Shown: positions 6,268-11,283 of the stretch, one piece after another
How the letters are laid out: each line of letters starts with the position of its first letter
How positions within the stretch are numbered: the first letter of the stretch is position 1
NCBI GenBank assembly: GCA_007117785.1
Contig: SKFV01000277.1
Coordinates: 1 to 11,283 of the forward strand
Reading direction: 5' to 3'
DNA from: Pseudomonas sp.
Lineage (GTDB): Bacteria; Pseudomonadota; Gammaproteobacteria; Pseudomonadales; Pseudomonadaceae
DNA length: 11,283 bases
Position numbers and translations under genes: made by a program
The notes under the pieces: model-generated
The model's input: only the letters and a program-made list of their open reading frames with translations
Databases searched by the model: none
Told to the model about the DNA's origin: nothing

Positions 6268-6969
6268 TCAGGGGCTGTAGACAATTTCCAGGGGTGACTT
6301 GAGAAAGGCGCCAACCGGCAAGGCCGAAGGCGCGTTACAAGCCTGTTGCAGAGTGTCCAGCTTAGCCTGACCACTGATTGCGAGCAATTGCCGGGGCGCA
6401 CTGTGCAATAGTCGACCGGTCAGACTCAGCCGCGCCTGACGGGTATCAGTCGCAGGCAGAGCAACACAGTGTTGCCGATTATTCGCCGCACAGAGTACTG
6501 GCCAGTCAGGTAAATCGGGAAACAGTGAGGCGGTATGACCGTCTGCCCCCATACCAAGCACGACCAGATCCAGACCTGACCAGAGCGCCAGCTCGGTACC
6601 AGCTGCTTGCGCGTCGGCCTCCGGGCTGACACCCCGGTACAAGGGTAACCAGTGCAGCGCGGACCAATGGGCAGCCAGGCAGCGCTGCAACAAACCCGCA
6701 TTGCTCTCGGCATCCTCCGGTGGCACCCAGCGCTCATCTACCAGGGTCAGGCGCACCGCTGACCAGTCCAGGGTGTAGTCAGCCAACTGACGCAAGAAAG
6801 CTTCCGGGCTGCGGCCACCGGATACGGCAAGGTGGGCAACCCCGCGCTGAGTGATGCACTGATGCAATTCGTCAGCGACCTCCATAGCCAACCAACGTGC
6901 CTGCTCTTCGGCATCGGCACAGGCTTGCCAGCCCACTCCAAGCAGGGCGCAATCGTCAGCGACAGTCAT
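6268..6969 (-). CDS. pgl: 6-phosphogluconolactonase
   Basis: Hydrolyses 6-phosphogluconolactone to 6-phosphogluconate, the substrate of the Entner-Doudoroff dehydratase encoded just upstream. At 233 residues it fits the DevB/SOL-type lactonases. It has LAVSGGRSP (47-55), TLVDERWVP (75-83) followed by SN at 89-90, and LGMGADGHTASLFP (138-151), the three defining blocks, with DGH in the active-site region. The ATG overlaps the edd stop in an ATGA arrangement, so the two are translationally coupled. In the pseudomonads I recall, pgl lies between zwf and eda; here edd takes the place of zwf. The end KSPLEIVYSP is the family's usual C-terminal strand. Confidence 0.95.
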   Translation of the reverse strand: MTVADDCALLGVGWQACADAEEQARWLAMEVADELHQCITQRGVAHLAVSGGRSPEAFLRQLADYTLDWSAVRLTLVDERWVPPEDAESNAGLLQRCLAAHWSALHWLPLYRGVSPEADAQAAGTELALWSGLDLVVLGMGADGHTASLFPDLPDWPVLCAANNRQHCVALPATDTRQARLSLTGRLLHSAPRQLLAISGQAKLDTLQQACNAPSALPVGAFLKSPLEIVYSP

Positions 6970-8798
6970 TCTTGCAATTCGCTGTCGGCTGCCCGCAAGC
7001 CGGCAGTAAAGCTGCTGGCACCCTGCTCTGCCGGGCTGATGGCTGCACGCATAAAGGCAAACATTTCACGCCCCCAACCGCGTGCCGGTTCACTCGGCAT
7101 GGCTACTGGCTCACGGGTTTGCCATTCACTGGGACTGACGGCTACCGCCAGGCTTCCGCTATGCGCATCCAGCTCGATCAGGTCACCGTCGCGCAGCCGC
7201 GCCAGCGGTCCACCAGCCGAGGCTTCCGGGCAGACATGAATGGCTGCCGGCACCTTGCCCGATGCGCCGGACATGCGCCCATCAGTGACCAGCGCCACCT
7301 TGAAACCCCGATCCTGCAATACGCCCAGGTAGGGGGTCAGTTTATGTAGCTCGGGCATGCCGTTGGCCTGTGGCCCCTGGAAGCGCACCACAGCGACAAG
7401 ATCGCGTTCCAGCTCTCCCGCCTCAAAAGCGGTAATCAGCTCACTCTGGCTGTGGAAAATACGGCACGGCGCGCTGACCCGCCAGTGCGCCGGGTCCACC
7501 GCAGATACCTTGAGAATGCCACGACCCAGGTTACCTTCGACCAGATGCAAGCCCGCGTCAGCCGCAAAGGGATTGGCGTGACCACGCAGAATGCTGTCAT
7601 CCAGACTGGCAGCGGGGCCCTCCTGCCACTCCAGGCGACCCTCTCGCAGCACCGGCTCCCGGGTGTAATGCTCGAGCCCCGGACCTGCAACAGTGCCGAC
7701 ATCGGCATGCAACAGACCAGCAGCGAGCAGCTCGCGGAACAGCCAGGCAGGCCCGCCAGCGGCCTGGAACTGGTTAACATCCGCACTGCCGTTGGGGTAC
7801 ATGCGTGCCAGGCTGGGCACCACCGCGGAGAGCGCAGCCATATCATCCCAGCGCAGCTGCAAGCCGGCCGCCTGGCCAATCGCGATCAGATGCAGGGTCA
7901 GGTTGGTCGACCCGCCACTGGCCAATAGCATGACTACGGCATTGATCAGACTGCGCTCATCAAAGATATCCGCCAGTCGGGTCTTGTTGCGGGCCAACCT
8001 GATCGCCTGCTCACTGGCCGCCGTGGTCAGTGCCGCACGCAGCGGGCTATGCGGGTGAACAAAGGAGCTACCGGGCAATTGCAGGCCCATGGCCTCGAGC
8101 AACAGCTGGTTGGTATTGGCCGTGCCATAGAAGGTGCAGGTGCCCGGGCTGTGATAGGAGCGCGTTTCGGCATCCAGCAATTCTTCGCGACTGGCCTCAC
8201 CCGCCGCATAACGCTGGCGTACAGCCGCTTTTTCATCGTTGGGCAGACCGGACGCCATGGGGCCAGCAGGCACAAAGAGCACCGGCAACTGGGCAAAGCG
8301 CAGCGCGCCCATCAGTAAACCTGGCACAATCTTGTCGCAAATGCCCAGGCAGAGCACGGCATCAAACATGTTGTGCGAGAGAGCTACGGCCGTCCCCATG
8401 GCAATCACATCGCGGCTGTGCAGTGACAGTTCCATCCCCGGCTCGCCCTGGGTGACCCCATCACACATGGCCGGCACACCGCCAGCCACCTGGGCAGTAC
8501 ACCCCATAGCATGTGCCGTCTGTTTGATCTGTTGCGGAAAATCCGCATAGGGCTGGTGGGCCGAGAGCATGTCATTGTAGGCAGTAACAATGCCCAGGTT
8601 GATCGCATCCGGCAGGCGAATGCGCTGCTTGTCGGTCGCACTGCAAGCCGCCATACCATGCGCCAGATTACCGCAAGACAGGCGCTGACGGCCCTCTTGC
8701 GACCCGCTGGCCGCATCCATCTGCGCCAGCCAGGCACGTCGGCTGGCGGCACTACGCTGGCAAACCCGTTCGGTTACTTCCATCACCACTGGATGCAT
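6966..8798 (-). CDS. edd: 6-phosphogluconate dehydratase
   Basis: Dehydrates 6-phosphogluconate to 2-keto-3-deoxy-6-phosphogluconate in the Entner-Doudoroff pathway, using an oxygen-sensitive [4Fe-4S] cluster. The 610-residue protein belongs to the IlvD/Edd family. Blocks include CGNLAHG, VPAMCDGVTQGEPGMELSL, CLGICDKIVPG, GTCTFYGTANTNQ, GGSTN and VTDGRMSGASGKVP. Cysteines at 42, 112, 154 and 221 are in conserved places; 154 and 221 correspond to the cluster ligands annotated in E. coli Edd. I take the ATG at 8796-8798 because it has CGGAG five bases upstream and gives the expected MHPVVMEVTERV start; a longer frame would add 17 residues. It is the first gene of edd-pgl-eda and is divergent from pyk across 79 bp. 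Confidence 0.97.
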   Translation of the reverse strand: MHPVVMEVTERVCQRSAASRRAWLAQMDAASGSQEGRQRLSCGNLAHGMAACSATDKQRIRLPDAINLGIVTAYNDMLSAHQPYADFPQQIKQTAHAMGCTAQVAGGVPAMCDGVTQGEPGMELSLHSRDVIAMGTAVALSHNMFDAVLCLGICDKIVPGLLMGALRFAQLPVLFVPAGPMASGLPNDEKAAVRQRYAAGEASREELLDAETRSYHSPGTCTFYGTANTNQLLLEAMGLQLPGSSFVHPHSPLRAALTTAASEQAIRLARNKTRLADIFDERSLINAVVMLLASGGSTNLTLHLIAIGQAAGLQLRWDDMAALSAVVPSLARMYPNGSADVNQFQAAGGPAWLFRELLAAGLLHADVGTVAGPGLEHYTREPVLREGRLEWQEGPAASLDDSILRGHANPFAADAGLHLVEGNLGRGILKVSAVDPAHWRVSAPCRIFHSQSELITAFEAGELERDLVAVVRFQGPQANGMPELHKLTPYLGVLQDRGFKVALVTDGRMSGASGKVPAAIHVCPEASAGGPLARLRDGDLIELDAHSGSLAVAVSPSEWQTREPVAMPSEPARGWGREMFAFMRAAISPAEQGASSFTAGLRAADSELQE

Positions 8799-8814
8799 GC
8801 TGACTCCGCTGGAC

Positions 8815-8842
8815 TTGAGCTGTTCATTCTGTTCTATAGTAT
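8815..8842 (+). promoter_or_regulatory. Candidate pyk promoter with an internal direct repeat
   Basis: TTGAGC (8815-8820) and TAGTAT (8837-8842) with a 16-bp gap are a possible sigma-70 promoter (four matches each). An exact direct repeat, CTGTTC-ATT-CTGTTC (8820-8834), lies in the spacer with a 9-bp period. The divergent edd start is only 17 bp from the left element, so a protein bound here could affect both genes. No recognised HexR box is present. Confidence 0.35.
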
Positions 8843-8877
8843 GGGTCACTCACCATGATTGCCAGAAGGAGCTGCCC

Positions 8878-10329
8878 GTGGCCGAACGCCGCTGCAAGAT
8901 TGTCGCCACCCTGGGGCCTGCCTGTGACAGCCCGGAACAGATAGCCGCACTGATCAGTGCCGGAATGGACGTGGCCCGCCTGAATTTCTCCCACGGGAAT
9001 GCCGATGAGCACCGTCAACGCGCAGCCTGGGTGCGTGAAGCCGCTGCCGAGCAAGGCCGCCATGTCGCTTTGCTGGGTGATCTGCAGGGGCCAAAGATTC
9101 GAATTGCCCGCTTTGCCGATGGGCATATCCACCTGGAGCCGGGCGATAACTTCCGTCTCTCGACCAGCCACCCGCTTGATGCTGGCGATCAGGATGTGGT
9201 GGGTATCGACTATCCGCAACTGGTAGAAGACTGCCGCGCCGGTGATGAATTGCTGCTGGATGACGGCCGGGTGGTGTTGCGGGTTGAGAGCGTCGGCCGC
9301 GATGAAGTGCGCTGCCTGGTGACCGTCGGTGGCGACCTGTCCAACCACAAGGGCATCAACCGCCGTGGCGGCGGGCTGTCGGCAGCGGCGCTGACGCCCA
9401 AGGACCATGCGGATATCTGTCTGGCTGCCGAATTGCAGATGGAATACGTTGCCGTGTCCTTCCCCCGCGATGCCAGTGATATGCATATGGCACGCAAATT
9501 ACTCAAGGATAGTGAATCCGAAGCCTGGCTGATTGCCAAGATCGAACGCGCCGAAGCCGTGGCGGATGATGAAGCACTGGATGGTCTGATTCAGGCGAGT
9601 GACGGCGTTATGGTTGCGCGTGGAGACCTGGGTGTGGAGATCGGGGATGCCGAGCTGGTGGCGATCCAGAAACACATCATCAGCCGCGCACGCAAACAGA
9701 ACAAACTGGTGATCACGGCAACCCAGATGATGGAATCGATGATTCACAGCCCGCTGCCAACCCGCGCCGAAGTCTCCGATGTGGCCAATGCCACTCTGGA
9801 TTACACCGATGCCGTCATGCTGTCCGGTGAAACCGCCGCTGGTAGTTACCCGATCGACGCCGTCAAGGCCATGGACCGCATCTGCCTGGGTGCCGAGAAA
9901 CACCCGAGCAACCAGCAGTCCGGGCACCGTCTGTATCAGGAATTCACTCGCTGCGATGAAACCATCGCGCTGGCTGCCATGTACGCAGGCAACCACTTCC
10001 CTGGCGTAACCGCCATTATCAGCCTGACCGAAAGTGGCTACACGCCCCTGATCATGTCACGCATCCGTTCTGCCGTGCGTATCTTCGCCCTGTCACCGCA
10101 CCCGCATACGCTGGGTCGCGCCGCGTTACTGCGCGGGGTGACCGGGGTGGCGTTCAACCCGACGGAAATGCCTTCCAGCGAGGTTGACCAGTTTGCGATT
10201 GAAGCCCTGCTCGGGCGCGAACTAGTGCAACCGGGGGATTGGGTCATTCTCACCAAGGGCGATGTGTACAATTCCCGTGGTGGCACCAACTCCATGCGTC
10301 TGATTCAGGTACGCGAGGCTCTGGTCTGA
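8878..10329 (+). CDS. pykA: Pyruvate kinase, PykA type
   Basis: Transfers the phosphate of phosphoenolpyruvate to ADP, giving pyruvate and ATP at the end of glycolysis or the lower Entner-Doudoroff route. The product is 483 residues (E. coli PykA 480) and follows it closely. Key features: RLNFSHG (34-40), LLGDLQGPKIRI, the B domain at about 74-172, catalytic K221 in IAKIERAEAV, Mg-binding MVARGDLGVEIG (245-256), ITATQMMESM and MLSGETAAGSYP (an SAETAAG-type motif). The C-terminal regulatory domain follows from about 345. I use a GTG start at 8878 because AGAAGGAG lies six bases upstream and the protein then begins at VAERRCKIVATLGPA; an earlier ATG reading would extend into the edd promoter region. 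It is divergent from the Entner-Doudoroff operon. Confidence 0.96.
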   Translation: MAERRCKIVATLGPACDSPEQIAALISAGMDVARLNFSHGNADEHRQRAAWVREAAAEQGRHVALLGDLQGPKIRIARFADGHIHLEPGDNFRLSTSHPLDAGDQDVVGIDYPQLVEDCRAGDELLLDDGRVVLRVESVGRDEVRCLVTVGGDLSNHKGINRRGGGLSAAALTPKDHADICLAAELQMEYVAVSFPRDASDMHMARKLLKDSESEAWLIAKIERAEAVADDEALDGLIQASDGVMVARGDLGVEIGDAELVAIQKHIISRARKQNKLVITATQMMESMIHSPLPTRAEVSDVANATLDYTDAVMLSGETAAGSYPIDAVKAMDRICLGAEKHPSNQQSGHRLYQEFTRCDETIALAAMYAGNHFPGVTAIISLTESGYTPLIMSRIRSAVRIFALSPHPHTLGRAALLRGVTGVAFNPTEMPSSEVDQFAIEALLGRELVQPGDWVILTKGDVYNSRGGTNSMRLIQVREALV

Positions 10330-10339
10330 GCCTGACTGC

Positions 10340-10368
10340 TTGGAAGCTGACCCGTGTGCAGCTACCAT
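10340..10368 (+). promoter_or_regulatory. Candidate promoter of the small secreted protein gene
   Basis: TTGGAA and TACCAT, 17 bp apart and each matching consensus at four of six positions, lie just after the pyk stop codon. A start near 10375 would give a 23-base leader with GAGGAA before the ATG. No pyk terminator with a T-tract is visible in this gap, so read-through from pyk is equally possible. Confidence 0.35.
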
Positions 10369-10397
10369 GAAGGGGAATACATCCGAGGAATACCCTT

Positions 10398-10685
10398 ATG
10401 AAACGCCCTCTGCTTGCGACCCTCCTGAGCTGCAGCCTGTTGGCTGCAGCGCCGGCCATGGCCGACGAATGCACATCTGATGATGCCATGAAAAAAGGCG
10501 CCGAACTGGCAGCCACCCTGGACCGTGTTGCCTACGGTGATGCCGAGATGCTGCAACGCATCAATGAGCGACTGATCGAGCTGCAGGTTGAAGACCCTAC
10601 GCGAAGCGGTCATACGGCCTGCGAAGCCTATGACCGTATCATCAAGGAAGTGGAGAAGCTGGAAGCGGAAGCCAGCGGCCAGTGA
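10398..10685 (+). CDS. Small secreted (periplasmic) hypothetical protein
   Basis: A 95-residue protein with a clear Sec signal peptide: MKRP, hydrophobic LLATLLSCSLLAAAP and cleavage after AMA (residue 22), leaving about 73 residues. The mature part is charged and predicted helical, with two cysteines (C25 near its start and C75 near its end) that could form one disulfide bridging the helices. I do not recognise the family and give no function. A GAGGAA ribosome binding site precedes the ATG by eight bases. It sits 68 bp after pyk on the same strand, and an AT-rich gap separates it from the pirin gene. Typical codon use and the good signal peptide make it a convincing real gene. Confidence 0.8.
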   Translation: MKRPLLATLLSCSLLAAAPAMADECTSDDAMKKGAELAATLDRVAYGDAEMLQRINERLIELQVEDPTRSGHTACEAYDRIIKEVEKLEAEASGQ

Positions 10686-10706
10686 GTCGGATAAACATCT
10701 AATTAA

Positions 10707-10736
10707 CTGATACAAAGCTTCACTTTTTTCTACTAT
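10707..10736 (+). promoter_or_regulatory. Candidate pirin-gene promoter in an AT-rich gap
   Basis: CTGATA and TACTAT with an 18-bp spacer (four matches each) lie in the AT-rich stretch between the small secreted protein and the pirin gene. The sequence from 10686 to 10770 is strikingly AT-rich for this locus and includes an inverted repeat, TTTAA-TC-TTAAA (10750-10761). The predicted leader is about 75 bases long and contains a stable hairpin. Confidence 0.38.
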
Positions 10737-10775
10737 TCCTGCAAAAAATTTAATCTTAAACTGCAGTCATGATCA

Positions 10776-10797
10776 GAGCCGGCAGTTCCGCCGGCTC
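10776..10797 (+). other. Hairpin in the pirin-gene leader
   Basis: A perfect 8-bp GC-rich stem, GAGCCGGC and GCCGGCTC with a six-base AGTTCC loop, ends eight bases before the GAGGAGG ribosome binding site. There is no T-tract, so it is not an intrinsic terminator of the upstream gene. It may stabilise the mRNA or modulate translation. Confidence 0.6.
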
Positions 10798-10817
10798 CGC
10801 TGACCGAGGAGGTTTGC

Positions 10818-11283
10818 ATGACTGTTCAAACCCGCAGCCTGGTAGAAAAGCTTGTTGGCCGCCCCGCTTCGGATGGCGATGGCGTCAAGCTCACCCGCGT
10901 ATTTGGTGGCCAGGGCCCCGAGCGCTTCGATCCCTTTCTGATGCTGGATGAATTCGGCTCTGATTCGGCTGCCGATTATATTGGCGGTTTTCCAGCCCAT
11001 CCCCACCGCGGCTTCGAGACGGTAACCTATATGCTCGAAGGTCGTATGCTGCATGAAGACCATATGGGCAATCAGGGGTTGCTCGAGCCCGGCGGCGTAC
11101 AGTGGATGACGGCCGGCCGTGGCATCATTCATTCTGAAATGCCGCAGCAAAACAGTGGCCGTATGCGCGGTTTTCAGCTGTGGATCAACTTGCCCGCAGC
11201 AGAAAAGATGCAGCCAGCCAGTTACCAGGACCTGCCGGCCGATGCGGTTACCAGCGGCAACTTGCCCGGTGGCGGCCACGTCA
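10818..11283 (+). CDS. Pirin-family protein (3' end beyond the window)
   Basis: The first 155 codons of a cupin protein of the pirin (YhhW/PIR) family; the rest lies outside the window, and family members are usually about 230-290 residues. The iron-binding residues of the N-terminal cupin are present: H61 and H63 in PAHPHRGFETVTY, and H105 and E107 in GRGIIHSEMP. PFLMLDEFG and GFQLWINLP are further family hallmarks. Bacterial pirins have been described as quercetin 2,3-dioxygenases or as regulators that bind the pyruvate dehydrogenase E1 subunit; which applies here cannot be told. A very strong GAGGAGG five bases before the ATG fixes the start. The nearby pyk gene makes a link with pyruvate metabolism attractive but unproven. 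Confidence 0.94.
   Translation, partial: MTVQTRSLVEKLVGRPASDGDGVKLTRVFGGQGPERFDPFLMLDEFGSDSAADYIGGFPAHPHRGFETVTYMLEGRMLHEDHMGNQGLLEPGGVQWMTAGRGIIHSEMPQQNSGRMRGFQLWINLPAAEKMQPASYQDLPADAVTSGNLPGGGHV

Noticed and set aside
8799..8849. Longer Edd start adding 17 residues
   Set aside because: The extra residues match no family start and overlap the shared promoter region; the ATG at 8798 has CGGAG five bases upstream.
8799..8877. HexR-type box (TTGT-N7/8-ACAA) between edd and pyk
   Set aside because: I looked for it because HexR controls these genes in P. putida, but neither half-site appears at the right spacing.
10773..11279. Minus-strand 168-codon frame at the right end
   Set aside because: It is antisense to the conserved pirin cupin motifs and is explained by the GC-rich plus-strand gene.
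1..11283. tRNA, rRNA, CRISPR array, IS element, att site or prophage
   Set aside because: No cloverleaf, array of repeats, transposase or integrase motif, or long terminal repeat was found on either strand by eye.

Overview
The window reads as ordinary chromosome from a gammaproteobacterium of the Pseudomonas/Halopseudomonas type. The strongest marker is an MvaT-family H-NS-like protein, which is essentially restricted to pseudomonads. It sits next to purU and sbcB, as I recall for P. aeruginosa (purU1-mvaT-sbcB, PA4314-PA4316). A tandem universal stress protein and a pyruvate kinase of the PykA type lie further along; I recall these as neighbours in P. aeruginosa (PA4328-PA4329). Base composition is moderately GC-rich, lower than in P. 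aeruginosa, so a pertucinogena-group (Halopseudomonas) organism is a reasonable guess but is not proven. I see no mobile element, phage, CRISPR array, tRNA or rRNA.

Layout, left to right. (1) On the minus strand, purU (formyltetrahydrofolate deformylase), a two-CBS-domain protein and a coupled small acidic ORF form a probable operon. (2) mvaT is divergent from purU across a 227-bp regulatory gap and ends in a clear intrinsic terminator. (3) On the minus strand, facing mvaT, lie a TPR-like lipoprotein, a PilZ-domain protein and sbcB (exonuclease I). (4) A UspE-like stress protein is transcribed to the right from a promoter with a well-placed Anr/FNR box. (5) On the minus strand, edd-pgl-eda form a tight Entner-Doudoroff operon. 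(6) Divergent from edd, across only 79 bp, is pyk, followed by a small secreted protein and the first part of a pirin-family gene cut by the window edge.

The metabolic core is the edd-pgl-eda/pyk block. Pgl makes 6-phosphogluconate, Edd dehydrates it to KDPG, Eda splits KDPG to pyruvate and glyceraldehyde-3-phosphate, and pyruvate kinase converts PEP to pyruvate. zwf and the regulator hexR are not in the window, unlike the zwf-pgl-eda arrangement I recall for well-studied pseudomonads. Pirin can interact with pyruvate dehydrogenase in other bacteria, so its position just downstream of pyk is suggestive.

No wholly new multi-gene system is evident. The observations most worth a second look are the class II Anr-box promoter before the stress protein, the reorganised Entner-Doudoroff operon sharing a short intergenic region with pyk (which holds a CTGTTC direct repeat), a possible 8-codon leader peptide before purU, the CBS/small acidic protein pair, and the hairpin leader of the pirin gene.
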